Source of the DNA: T1Sed10-7 sp040904745
Lineage (GTDB): Bacteria > Actinomycetota > Nitriliruptoria > Nitriliruptorales > Nitriliruptoraceae
Direction: 5' to 3'
DNA length: 64,000 nucleotides
Assembly (NCBI GenBank): GCA_040904745.1
Contig: JBBDSW010000157.1
Coordinates: forward strand, 1-64,000
Shown: positions 45,401 through 52,881 of the stretch, in pieces
Layout: each line of letters opens with the position of its first letter
Position numbering within the stretch: position 1 is the stretch's first letter
Notes under the pieces: model-generated
What the model was told of the DNA's origin: nothing
Database searches by the model: none
What the model saw: the letters and a program-made list of their open reading frames with translations, nothing else
Made by a program: the position numbers and the translations under genes

Positions 45401-46189
45401 GACGGTGTCAACGGCGAGCGCGGGGCGATGGCTCGACACCTCGCCACGATCGCCGGCACGCTCGTCCGTCGTGACGTGTGGATCGTCGGCGGCGACGGAT
45501 GGGCCTACGACATCGGGTTCGGCGGCCTCGACCACGTCATGGCCTCCGGTGCCGACGTCAACATCCTGGTCCTCGACACCGAGGTCTACTCCAACACCGG
45601 CGGTCAGGCATCGAAGGCGACCTCGCGTGGCGCGGTCGCCAAGTTCGCCACCGCCGGGAAGGGCACACCGAAGAAGGACCTGGGTGCGTTCGCGATGCAG
45701 TACGGGTACGTCTACGTGGCCAAGATCGCGCTCGGCGCCAACGAGATGCAGACGCTGCGCGCGATGCGGGAGGCCGAGGCCTGGCCCGGACCCTCGCTGC
45801 TGCTCGCCTACTCGACCTGCATCGCCCACGGTGTGGACATGCGGAACTCCATGAACCAGATGGATCTGGCGGTCAAGACCGGCTACTGGCCACTGTTCCG
45901 CTACCACCCCGGCGAGGAGGAGCACGCGCAGCCGTTCAAGCTCGACTCCAAGGCGCCCAAGCAACCCGTGAGCGACTTCCTCGAGAGCGAGGGACGTTTC
46001 GGGGTGCTCGCCAGGACCCACCCTGAGCGTGCCGCGGAGCTCGCCATCCTGGCACAGGCCGACGTGGACGAGCGCTGGCGGTACTACGAGCAGCTGGCCG
46101 GCATCGAGCGCACCAAACCTGCGGTCGTTGGCGAGTCCGACGGCGAGGCCGAGACCGACGAGGCGACGTCCGAGGAGGAGTCCCGATGA
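42404..46189 (+). CDS. nifJ: Pyruvate:ferredoxin (flavodoxin) oxidoreductase
   Basis: Single-chain PFOR, 1261 residues, converting pyruvate and CoA to acetyl-CoA, CO2 and reduced ferredoxin. Domains run in order: PFOR N domain (YRFSETVCIYPITPSSPMGE near 45), domain II, the gamma/EKR domain, then two 4Fe-4S clusters with CIDCGKCAIVCP (about 729-740) and CTGCGVCVETCP (about 786-797). The proximal-cluster CAGCGE is near 876 and the TPP/Mg motif GDGWAYDIGFGG near 1030 with NTGGQASKAT. Complete and apparently active. It implies low-potential electron flow and an anaerobic or microaerobic capacity. Overlaps the next gene by 4 bases. Confidence 0.97.
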   Translation: MSATTVSSTSAPAVEPDDGGTPRPAAGPEIATLDGNEAAARVAYRFSETVCIYPITPSSPMGEFSDAWSSAGNPNLWGAVPSVVEMQSEGGAAGALHGAVQAGSLGTSFTSSQGLLLMLPNMFKIAGELTPAVLHVAARTVATHALSIFGDHSDVMAVRSAGWTMLASNSPQEAHDMAAVAHAATLATRLPVLHFFDGFRTSHELNRVELLADDDLRALVDEDDLLAHRRRALDPDQPVLRGSAQNPDVFFQAREAANPYHAAVPAAVQAVMDTLAERTGRRYRLVEYHGAEDAERVIVLMGSGVGPAREVVDHLVSQGEKVGVVVIRLYRPFPVEAFLAALPDTVEQIAVLDRTKEPGATGDPLLQDVVLALSEAVADGRRAHLPRVIGGRYGLSSKEFTPGMVAAVYRELASEQPKRRFTVGIIDDVGQTSLEVDRAFALPRLDRDVAAIFHGLGSDGTVGAAKNTAKILAEHTGRFSQAYFVYDSKKSGAVTASHLRVSEAPIDSTYLVEKADIVAVHQFGMLEKLDVLREARPGGIVLLNAPFPPDQVWQRLPEDVQRTIIDRELELHVIDGHGIARSVKLGGRINTVMQTAFFLVTGVLPREDALEAIRYAVRTTYGDAGEKVVSRNLEAVDAAADAIHQVEVPGEVNSLITRVDPIARALELRPIERDDVPAFVERVTARVLAGEGDLLPVSALPVDGTFPTGTARYEKRSIAPEIPTWDPDICIDCGKCAIVCPHAAIQIKVFDPEHLEGTPDSYLSKPFKDRSMEGMQLTVQVAPDDCTGCGVCVETCPAVSRTDVGHKAIDMTPVDELLVSGNGDGGDAGEERTILDLERERFKAFEAVPYPDRADIRQDTVKHTQTLQPLFEYSGACAGCGETPYLKLMSQLFGDRSVIANATGCSSIYGGNLPTTPWGTNADGRGPAWSNSLFEDNAEFGLGIRVAIDEVRDVALHLLHQLASEVGDDLIAALATADQSDEAGLKDQRDRVVELRRRLDGVNGERGAMARHLATIAGTLVRRDVWIVGGDGWAYDIGFGGLDHVMASGADVNILVLDTEVYSNTGGQASKATSRGAVAKFATAGKGTPKKDLGAFAMQYGYVYVAKIALGANEMQTLRAMREAEAWPGPSLLLAYSTCIAHGVDMRNSMNQMDLAVKTGYWPLFRYHPGEEEHAQPFKLDSKAPKQPVSDFLESEGRFGVLARTHPERAAELAILAQADVDERWRYYEQLAGIERTKPAVVGESDGEAETDEATSEEESR

Positions 46190-47271
46190 CGACCTGGAAC
46201 GAGGACGACGCACCCCCCGGACCCGGCCAGGTCGTACTCAGCGGCCCGGATCACGAAGGATCCGTGGACCTGTCCACCCACTACCTGGGGCTCGAACTGC
46301 GGAGCCCGCTGGTGGCCTCAGCGGGCCCGTTCACCGGCGACCTGCCATCGCTCGAGGCGTTGGACTCGGCGGGTATCGGGGCGGTCGTGCTGCCGAGCCT
46401 GTTCGAGGAACAGCTGGAGCACGAATCGAGCCAGATCGAGGCGCTGTCCAGCTACCGCAGCGAGGCGAACCCCGAGGCAACCACCGGCTACGTCCCGAAC
46501 CTGGACGACTACAACGCGGGGATCACCCGCTACCTCACCCACATCGGCGATGCCAAGGAGGCGCTGTCGGTGCCCGTCGTGGCGAGCCTGAACGGCGTCA
46601 CTCCCGGGGGCTGGACCGGCTACGCGAAGCTGCTGAGTGAGGCCGGTGCGGATGCCATCGAGCTCAACGTCTACCGGGTCGTGGCGGATCCAGAGCTCTC
46701 CGGGCGGCAGATCGAGGAGGAGACCGTCGCGCTCGTCGAGTCGGTCGTGGCGGCCGCGACCGTGCCCGTGGCGGTCAAGCTGTCCCCCTACTACTCCGCG
46801 CTGGGCAACCTGGCCCAGCAGTTGGCCGAAGCTGGCGCGGCCGGGCTGGTCCTGTTCAACCGCTTCTACCAGCCGGACATCGACCTGGAGCGGCTCGCGA
46901 TCGAGCCGCACCTGGTCCTGTCCACCTCGGAGGAGCTCCGTCTCCCCCTGCGTTGGTGCGCGATCCTGCACGGTCGGGTCGAGGCGTCGCTGGCGGCCAC
47001 CACCGGTATCCACACGGGCCGGGATCTCGCGAAGGTCCTGCTCGCCGGTGCGGACGTCGGGATGGCCACCTCGTCGCTGCTCAAGCACGGGCCGGGACAC
47101 GCGAAGACCATCCTGGATGAGCTCGAGTCCTGGATGTCGGAGATCGGCTACGCCTCCGTCGAGGAGATGGTCGGTGCCGTCTCCCAGCGCACGGTCCGCG
47201 ATCCCGATGCGTTCGAACGTGGCAACTACCTCGACACGCTCACGCGGTACGCGAGCACGTTCCTGCCCTGA
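46186..47271 (+). CDS. Dihydroorotate-dehydrogenase-like flavoprotein paired with NifJ
   Basis: A 361-residue TIM-barrel protein related to class 1 DHODs. LRSPLVASAGPFTG (about 38-51), SLNGVTPGGWTGYA (about 132-145), VAVKLSPYYS (about 196-205) and ADVGMATSSLLKHG (about 289-302) follow the FMN-binding framework. It lacks the obvious orotate-site signature of PyrD (the NxxCPN-type loop). Its ATG overlaps the nifJ stop, and the same pairing is seen in other phyla. The real substrate is unknown; it is likely an electron-transfer or regulatory partner of PFOR rather than pyrimidine synthesis. Confidence 0.85.
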   Translation: MTTWNEDDAPPGPGQVVLSGPDHEGSVDLSTHYLGLELRSPLVASAGPFTGDLPSLEALDSAGIGAVVLPSLFEEQLEHESSQIEALSSYRSEANPEATTGYVPNLDDYNAGITRYLTHIGDAKEALSVPVVASLNGVTPGGWTGYAKLLSEAGADAIELNVYRVVADPELSGRQIEEETVALVESVVAAATVPVAVKLSPYYSALGNLAQQLAEAGAAGLVLFNRFYQPDIDLERLAIEPHLVLSTSEELRLPLRWCAILHGRVEASLAATTGIHTGRDLAKVLLAGADVGMATSSLLKHGPGHAKTILDELESWMSEIGYASVEEMVGAVSQRTVRDPDAFERGNYLDTLTRYASTFLP

Positions 47272-47317
47272 TCCGGGCCCGCTACACGCGGGCACCCGGC
47301 AGCGGCAGAGGCCACTT

Positions 47318-47337
47318 CTCCCCCGTGCGGGGGGGAG
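47318..47337. terminator. Hairpin 1 after the nifJ operon
   Basis: CTCCCCC-GTGCGG-GGGGGAG, a 7-bp GC-rich stem. First of two consecutive hairpins in the 198-base spacer before cdd. Confidence 0.6.
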
Positions 47338-47339
47338 CA

Positions 47340-47376
47340 GATCGACGGTCGGCCGGTGCGGGGCCGGCCGTCGATC
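47340..47376. terminator. Hairpin 2 after the nifJ operon
   Basis: Arms of 15 bases (GATCGACGGTCGGCC and GGCCGGCCGTCGATC) pair with one G-T wobble around a 7-base loop. Very stable; probably the main terminator for nifJ and its partner. A TACGCT -10-like box for cdd follows at 47411-47416. Confidence 0.7.
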
Positions 47377-47469
47377 GGGTGCGAGGCCCGGACGGGTGGG
47401 CGCAGGCGGCGTACGCTCGTCCGTCCGCCCGGCAGCCGGCCGTGCGGCCGATCCAAGTGAGCGAACAGA

Positions 47470-47913
47470 GTGACGCCCGTGAGCGACCCCGACATCGAGG
47501 CTCTCCTCGCCCGTGCCCGCGATCTCCGCGGCCATGCCTACGCCCCGTACTCCGGGTTCCACGTCGGGGCGGTGGTGCTCACCGCCGGTGGTCGGCGCTT
47601 CGAGGGCGTGAACGTCGAGAACGTCTCCTACCGTCTGACCACCTGCGCGGAGCAGACCGCGCTTGCGACGATGTGCACGGCGGGTGTTCGTGAGGAGGTG
47701 GTCGCGGTCGCCGTGGTGGGGGATGGCCCGGATCCCTGCACGCCGTGCGGTGCCTGTCGGCAGACCATCGCGGAGTTCGGGCCGCGCGCGGTCGTCCACG
47801 CGAGCGGGGCGAGCGGGGAGACGCTGTCGCTGCCGATCGGTGAGCTGCTGCCACACACGTTCACGGTGGAACGCCTGCGAGCTGGCGAGGAGGCACCCCG
47901 TGGAGGAGCGTGA
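47470..47913 (+). CDS. cdd: Cytidine deaminase
   Basis: Zinc enzyme deaminating cytidine and deoxycytidine for pyrimidine salvage. 147 residues. The catalytic Glu61 is in TTCAEQTAL (the family usually has CAERTAL, so R is Q here), and the remaining zinc cysteines are in PCTPCGACRQ (90-98). YSGFHVGA (28-35) and VNVENVSYRL (48-57) bind the nucleoside. GTG start, with another GTG three codons later. Its 3' end overlaps era by 14 bases; the ybeY-cdd-era association is common. Confidence 0.95.
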   Translation: MTPVSDPDIEALLARARDLRGHAYAPYSGFHVGAVVLTAGGRRFEGVNVENVSYRLTTCAEQTALATMCTAGVREEVVAVAVVGDGPDPCTPCGACRQTIAEFGPRAVVHASGASGETLSLPIGELLPHTFTVERLRAGEEAPRGGA

Positions 47914-48862
47914 GCTCGACGTCGAGTCGATCCTGTCGGGGTTGCACGATCCCGTTCCCGACGGGCATCGCAGCGGTCTGGTCGCCCTGGTCGGGCGCCC
48001 CAACACCGGGAAGTCGACGTTGCTCAACCGGCTGGTGGGTAGCAAGGTGGCTATCGTCACCGACGTGCCGGGTACGACCCGCAACGCGATCCGCGGTGTC
48101 CTCACCCGAGAGGACGCCCAGGTGGTGTTCCTCGACACGCCGGGGCTCGCCAAGCCGCGCACGCTGCTGACCCAGCGGCTCAACGGGCTGGTCCGTGACA
48201 CCTGGGCCGGCGTCGATCTGCTGTGCTTCGTCACGGATGTGTCGGCCGGGATCGGAGCGGGTGATGCCTACCTGGCCCATGAGTTGCAGGGGGTCAAGAC
48301 CCCGATCGTGGCCATCGCCAACAAGATCGACCGGCTCCGGAACAAGGAGCAGATGCTTCCCGAGCTAGCGGCGCTCCAGGGCCTCGGTGACCAGATGGGC
48401 GGCTTCGCCGACATCGTTCCCGTGTCGGCGACCACCGGCGACAACGTGGACCGCTTCGTCGAGGTGCTGGTCTCCCACCTCTTGGAAGGGCCACGGTTGT
48501 TCGCCGAGGGCAAGGTCTCCGATCAGCCCGAACGGCAACTGGCTGCGGAGATCCTGCGCGAGAAGCTGATCGACGCCGTGGACGACGAGTTGCCGCACTC
48601 GATCGCGGTCACCGTCGACGAGGTCGCCGTCGACCCGGATCGTGAGGATCTGCTCCGCGTCGACGCGGTGATCCATGTCGAGCGCGACTCGCAGAAGGCC
48701 ATCGTCATCGGCCGTGGTGGTGAGAACCTCAAGCGTGCCGCAACGGCCGCACGGACCGAGCTGGAGGTCCTGCTGGGGTCGAAGGTGTTCCTCTCGACCC
48801 ACGTGCGGGTCGCCAAGGAGTGGCAGCGCGACCCCAAGCAGCTCGGTCGTCTCGGTTACTGA
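47900..48862 (+). CDS. era: GTPase Era
   Basis: Ribosome-assembly GTPase that binds the 3' end of 16S rRNA. 320 residues. G1 GRPNTGKST (about 30-38), G2 TTR, G3 DTPG, G4 NKID and an SAT-type G5 (VPVSATTGDN) are followed by the C-terminal KH domain (VIGRGGENLKRAATAAR near 275-291). GTG start after GAGGAGG, inside the end of cdd. Complete and canonical. Confidence 0.96.
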   Translation: MEERELDVESILSGLHDPVPDGHRSGLVALVGRPNTGKSTLLNRLVGSKVAIVTDVPGTTRNAIRGVLTREDAQVVFLDTPGLAKPRTLLTQRLNGLVRDTWAGVDLLCFVTDVSAGIGAGDAYLAHELQGVKTPIVAIANKIDRLRNKEQMLPELAALQGLGDQMGGFADIVPVSATTGDNVDRFVEVLVSHLLEGPRLFAEGKVSDQPERQLAAEILREKLIDAVDDELPHSIAVTVDEVAVDPDREDLLRVDAVIHVERDSQKAIVIGRGGENLKRAATAARTELEVLLGSKVFLSTHVRVAKEWQRDPKQLGRLGY

Positions 48863-49035
48863 CCTCCGAGTCGTCGGCCGGCCGCGATGCCGTTGCTGAC
48901 CCCGGCCGAACGGTGAAGCCCGAACGGCCACCGACGTCCGCCGGGAGCACCTTCGAACGGGTGGGACCGCGGAAGGCGACCCTCGCGGCGATGGTCGCGC
49001 GAGGTCCGCGCGGCTCGCTCCCCAGGAGGATGGCC

Positions 49036-49727
49036 GTGAAGCTCCGCTCCCGAGCGCTCCCCGTGATCGCGTCTGTGGCGCTCGTCGCCGCTGCCTGCGC
49101 CGGTGACGAGGGCGATGATGGCAACGACCCCGTCGAGGATGTCGAGCAGGACGACGACGGCACCGAAGAGGCGGAGGGCGTCACCGACGATGACGCCACC
49201 GGTGAGGATGACACGGACGACGCCCCCCCACGCGGCGAGGCCGGCGATCCGGAGTCCGAGGATGGCGACCCGGGGTCCGAAGAAGGCGACCCGGGGTCCG
49301 AGGATGCGACCCGGGGTCCGAAGAAGGCGACGCTGCCGATGCGGCCGCTACGACCACGGATGGCTTCGAGGTCGCCGAGTCCGACCTCGGTGAGCACCTG
49401 GTGACCGCCGAGGGTGCTGCGGTCTACGCAGCTGTCGACCAGCAGGACGGCGAGGTCGTCTGCACCGGCTCCTGTGCACAGGTCTGGCCCGCCGTCACCG
49501 TCGAAGGTGAGCCCGAGGCAGGCGATGGCGTCGACGAGGCACTCCTCGGCACCGTGGAACTCGAGGATGGGAGCCTGCAGGTCGTCTACGACGACGCGCC
49601 GCTGCACACCTTCGTCAGCGACCGCGAGACCGGCGACGTCGCGGGTCACGGCAGCGCCGACCGGTGGTGGGTCGTCGGCCCCGACGGTGAACTGATCGAC
49701 GCCCCCGATCCGGACGAGGAGGACTGA
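49036..49727 (+). pseudogene. Frameshifted lipoprotein with secreted-repeat (Lipoprotein_15) domain
   Basis: The gene begins at the GTG 49036, 6 bases after AGGAGG. A lipoprotein signal peptide (MKLRSRALPVIASVALVAAAC, lipobox around AAAC) is followed by an acidic linker with 7-residue repeats GDPESED, GDPGSEE, GDPGSED. At 49305-49306 the fourth 21-bp repeat reads GATGCGACC where GATGGCGACC is expected, one G short, shifting the frame; the shifted frame ends at 49404. Restoring the G continues smoothly into AESDLGEHLVTAEGAAVYAA and a PF03640-like domain (VVCTGSCAQVWPAV) ending at 49727. Either a repeat-slippage mutation or a sequencing error. Confidence 0.75.
49233..49332. repeat. Imperfect 21-bp tandem repeats in lipoprotein linker
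   Basis: About four units built on GGCGACCCGGGGTCCGA plus GAA or GAT, coding the heptad GDPGSE(E/D). The fourth copy has lost one G, which breaks the reading frame. Such arrays are prone to slippage. Confidence 0.75.
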
Positions 49728-49780
49728 CCCACCACCTCGGCGGACCTCCATCTGGGGTGGTTCCTCGCTACCGTCCCCGC

Positions 49781-50050
49781 ATGGAGAACGTGACGCTGCT
49801 GCAGACGGGCCCGGAGGACTTCGACGTCCTCCTGGGCGACGGGCGGCGACGACGCGTCACCCTCGCCCACGCCACGCGGCGGGACCTCGGGCTGACCGGG
49901 GTCCCGCCGTTGCACGTGGCCACCGAGGCCGTACGCATCCTCCTGGAGCGGGGCGAGGTCCTGGGGGGAGACGATGAGCCGCTGGACCTCGGCCCGGCGC
50001 TCGGCCGCGACCCGGTCGGTTTCGAGGAGCTGCGGGTGCGACTGGCGTGA
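49781..50050 (+). CDS. Small uncharacterised protein
   Basis: An 89-residue protein starting MENVTLLQTGPEDFDVLLGDGRRRRV, soluble and mixed alpha/beta in appearance, with no motif I can name. A -10-like TACCGT lies at 49769-49774, just upstream of the ATG, so transcription may be near leaderless. Followed directly by another small gene. Confidence 0.6.
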   Translation: MENVTLLQTGPEDFDVLLGDGRRRRVTLAHATRRDLGLTGVPPLHVATEAVRILLERGEVLGGDDEPLDLGPALGRDPVGFEELRVRLA

Positions 50051-50107
50051 CCGCGCCGCGCGTGCGCGTTCGGCGGGATGGGCGCGTCCACGGGGAAGGG
50101 AGCGAAG

Positions 50108-50410
50108 GTGGCCGAGGCGGAGCAGTCAGGCGAGGAGCAGGGGACCGTCGTCTCCGGCGTCGCGGCTCGCTTGGTGGTCGAGGGCGAGGTCGACGTCACG
50201 GTCGGGGACCCGGCGCGGATCGTGCGTGTGCTCCTGCCCGCCGGTGTGGGCCTCCCAGGCGTCACCGATGAGGAGCTGGCGGCCGGGCTCGTCGCCGCGC
50301 TCCGCGATCGCGGTCGGCCGATCGCCGAGGTCCTCGACGTGAGCGCGGTGATCGGCGGCGACCCTTCACTGTTGCAGGCGGTCGCGGCCCGGATCGACCG
50401 CGAGGCCTGA
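50108..50410 (+). CDS. Small uncharacterised protein
   Basis: About 100 residues (110 if an upstream ATG at 50078 is used). After an acidic lead it shows VVSGVAARLVVEGEVDVTVGD and a helical C-terminal half with AALRDRGRPIAEVLDVSAVI. No known family; the amino-acid composition is that of a real soluble protein. The GTG at 50108 has GGGAAGGG upstream. Confidence 0.55.
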   Translation: MAEAEQSGEEQGTVVSGVAARLVVEGEVDVTVGDPARIVRVLLPAGVGLPGVTDEELAAGLVAALRDRGRPIAEVLDVSAVIGGDPSLLQAVAARIDREA

Positions 50411-50465
50411 CCGCGGACCCGGGGGTCACAGCGGGTCGTTGCGGGTCCGGTGGCCGCCGCGGGCA

Positions 50466-50512
50466 TTCGATGGAAGGAATCGACGTTCAGAACGTCGATT
50501 CCTTCCATCGAA
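50466..50512. terminator. 22-bp perfect hairpin
   Basis: Two exactly complementary 22-base arms (50466-50487 and 50491-50512) flank a 3-base CAG loop. The arm starts TTCGATGGAAGGAATCGACG. It lies between convergent genes, fitting a bidirectional terminator, and is far more stable than most. Similar in sequence to the hairpin at 10888-10932. Confidence 0.7.
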
Positions 50513-50720
50513 CCGGGCGGTGCCTTGGCTGCAGCCGGGCGGTGCCTTGGCTGCAGCCGGGCGGTNNNNNNNNNNNNNNNNNNNNNNNNNNNNNNNNNNN
50601 NNNNNNNNNNNNNNNNNNNNNNNNNNNNNNNNNNNNNNNNNNNNNNNNNNNNNNNNNNNNNNNNNAACCGGGCGGTGCCTTGGCTGCAGCCGGGCGGTGC
50701 CTTGGCTGCAGCCGGGCGGT
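50513..50720. repeat. 22-bp tandem repeats interrupted by a scaffold gap
   Basis: A 22-bp unit (CCGGGCGGTGCC then TTGGCTGCAG) occurs at 50513-50534 and 50535-50556 plus a 9-base partial, then 100 N, then again at 50668-50689 and 50690-50711 plus a partial. The 55 bases on each side of the gap (50511-50565 and 50666-50720) are identical. With the hairpin, this fills the 377-base stretch 50411-50787 that has no gene. Confidence 0.85.
50566..50665. other. Scaffold gap (100 N)
   Basis: 100 Ns inside the 22-bp repeat array. True length unknown; it could be zero or many repeat units. Confidence 0.99.
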
Positions 50721-50787
50721 GACCCGGCACGGACCGAACGTCCGCCCCGGCCCACCGACACCGGCGCCACCAGCGGCAACCGCGCCG

Positions 50788-52695
50788 CTACCGCCGCGCC
50801 GGGGTGAAGATGGCGCCGCCGAGCGCTGGCAGGGTCAGCTCCAGCGACGCCGGGCGGCCTGCCACCTCGACGTCGTCGGCGTGGACCGTGCCGTTGACGT
50901 CGCCGTGGCCACCGAACCGCTCCTCGTCGGAGCTCAGGACCTCGCGCCACGCACCACCGTGGGGGACCCCGATCCGGTAGGGGGCGCGGACGACCGGCGT
51001 GAGGTTCAGCACGATCAGGGCGTCGTCGACCCCGTCGGCGTGACGCAGGTAGGAGATGACCGATCGTTCGCGGTCGGAGGCGTCGACCCAGGCGAAGCCG
51101 TCCGGGCGCGCATCGCCGAGGTGCAGCGCCGGCAGCTCGCGGTAGCACGTCGCCAGGGCACGGGTCAGGTCGCGCACGCCCGCGTGGGCGAGGTCGTCGA
51201 GGGCCGGCCACGGCAGCTGGTCTTCGACCTCCCAGCCGCTCGGGGCGGCGAACTCCGCCCCCATGAACACGAGCTTCTTGCCCGGCAGCGTGAACTGGTA
51301 GGTCAGCAGGACCCTCACGGTCGCGAGCTGTTGCGCTCGCTCGCCCGGCATCCGCTCCAGCAGCGAGCCCTTGCCGTGCGCCACCTCGTCGTGGGAGAGC
51401 GGCAGGCAGAAGGACTCATCGCCGGCGTAGACCGAGCGGAACGTGACTTGCTCGTGTCGACCGGCGCGCTCGATCGGATCGGCCGCGAGGTAGCTGAGCG
51501 TGTCGCTCGTCCACCCGAGGTCCCACTTGAAGTCGAACCCGAGCCCGCCCTGGTCGGTCCCGCGCGTCACCCCGTCGAAGGAGGTCGCTTCCTCGGCGAA
51601 GGTCACGGTGCCGGGGTGGTGGACGGCCACCTCGCTGTGCAGGCGTCGGAGCAGATCGATCGCTTCGAGGTGGTGGTTCCCGCCCTGCTCGTTGGCGATC
51701 CACTGCCCGTCCTCGCGTGAGTGGTCGAGGTAGAGCATCGACGACACGGCGTCGACCCGGAGCCCGTCGGCGTGGTAGCGCTCGAGCCAGGACATCGCGG
51801 ACGACAGCAGGAACGAGCGCACCTCGCCGCGTCCGTAGTTGAACATCGCCGAGTTCCAATCGGGGTGGATGCCCCGCCGTGGATCCTCGTGGTCGTAGAG
51901 GTGCGTGCCGTCGAAGCGGGCCAGCGCCCACCAGTCGTCGGGGAAGTGGGATGGCACCCAGTCGAGGATGACGCCGATCCCGGCTTGGTGGAGCCGCTCG
52001 ATCAGCCACATCAGGTCCTGCGGGGTCCCGTAGCGGCTGGTCGGCGCGAAGTAGCCGGTGGTCTGGTAGCCCCAGGAGCCGTAGAACGGGTGCTCCATGA
52101 CCGGCAGGAACTCGACGTGCGTGAACCCGAGGTCGGCGACGTGGGCGATCAGGGGCTCGGCGAGCTCGCGGTAGGTGAGGAACCGCCGGCCGTCCTCGCC
52201 GCGTTGCCAGGAGCCGAGGTGGAGCTCGTAGATCGCGATCGGCGCGTCGCGTCGTTGCCGTCCCGCCCGGCTGGCCATCCAGTCGTCGTCCTGCCAGTCG
52301 TAGGCGAGGTCCCAGAGCTTGGAGGCGTTGGCGGGCGGGGTCTCCGCGTGCGTCGCGAACGGGTCGGCATGCTCGACCGCCTCCCCGTCGACCCCGGTGA
52401 CGTGGAAGCGGTAGGTCTGGCCGTGCGCTCCGCCGGTCAGGAACCCCTCCCAGACCCCGGAGTCGTCGCGGGGTGCCAGCGGCGTCGCACCGGGCTCCCA
52501 GTCGTTCGCATCGCCGATGACCGAGACGGCGCGGGCGCCCGGAGCCCACACCGCGACCTGCGCTCCAGTCGTCGTCCCGTCGCTGCCGCCGGCGGTCGTC
52601 AGATGCGCGCCGAGGTGGTGGTGGAGCGCGAGGTGGCTGCCCTCGGCGAAGAGGTGGAGGTCGTCGGCACTGAGCCGTGAGCTTGGGACGGTCAT
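50788..52695 (-). CDS. glgB: 1,4-alpha-glucan branching enzyme
   Basis: GH13 enzyme that introduces alpha-1,6 branches into glycogen. 635 residues, shorter than the ~730 of E. coli because the extra N-terminal N1 module is missing. A CBM48 domain (about 35-120, VAVWAPGARAVSVIGDANDW) precedes the barrel. Active-site blocks are EFLPVMEHPFYGSWGYQ, DWVPSHFP, GLRVDAVSSML (nucleophile Asp), TFAEEATS (acid Glu) and LPLSHDEVAHGK. The C-terminal beta domain ends in LPALGGAIF. ATG start after GGGAG. No other glycogen gene is adjacent in this window. Confidence 0.95.
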   Translation of the reverse strand: MTVPSSRLSADDLHLFAEGSHLALHHHLGAHLTTAGGSDGTTTGAQVAVWAPGARAVSVIGDANDWEPGATPLAPRDDSGVWEGFLTGGAHGQTYRFHVTGVDGEAVEHADPFATHAETPPANASKLWDLAYDWQDDDWMASRAGRQRRDAPIAIYELHLGSWQRGEDGRRFLTYRELAEPLIAHVADLGFTHVEFLPVMEHPFYGSWGYQTTGYFAPTSRYGTPQDLMWLIERLHQAGIGVILDWVPSHFPDDWWALARFDGTHLYDHEDPRRGIHPDWNSAMFNYGRGEVRSFLLSSAMSWLERYHADGLRVDAVSSMLYLDHSREDGQWIANEQGGNHHLEAIDLLRRLHSEVAVHHPGTVTFAEEATSFDGVTRGTDQGGLGFDFKWDLGWTSDTLSYLAADPIERAGRHEQVTFRSVYAGDESFCLPLSHDEVAHGKGSLLERMPGERAQQLATVRVLLTYQFTLPGKKLVFMGAEFAAPSGWEVEDQLPWPALDDLAHAGVRDLTRALATCYRELPALHLGDARPDGFAWVDASDRERSVISYLRHADGVDDALIVLNLTPVVRAPYRIGVPHGGAWREVLSSDEERFGGHGDVNGTVHADDVEVAGRPASLELTLPALGGAIFTPARR

Positions 52696-52881
52696 GTGGT
52701 CGCTCCCGGGCAGCCGGTGGTGGGTGGTGGCGCTCGCCTGCGACCGGCACGGTGCCGCGGTCCCGCACGGTAGTGGGCGGACGTCGAGGCTCGCCCCCGG
52801 CGGTCCGAACGGCTGGCTGAACGGCCATACGAACCGCTCGGGACTCCCACATACTGATGCTCAGCGAACAGGGAGCGAGCC

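Noticed and set aside
50513..50720. CRISPR array
   Set aside because: The 22-bp units are directly adjacent with no unique spacers, and no cas gene is present.
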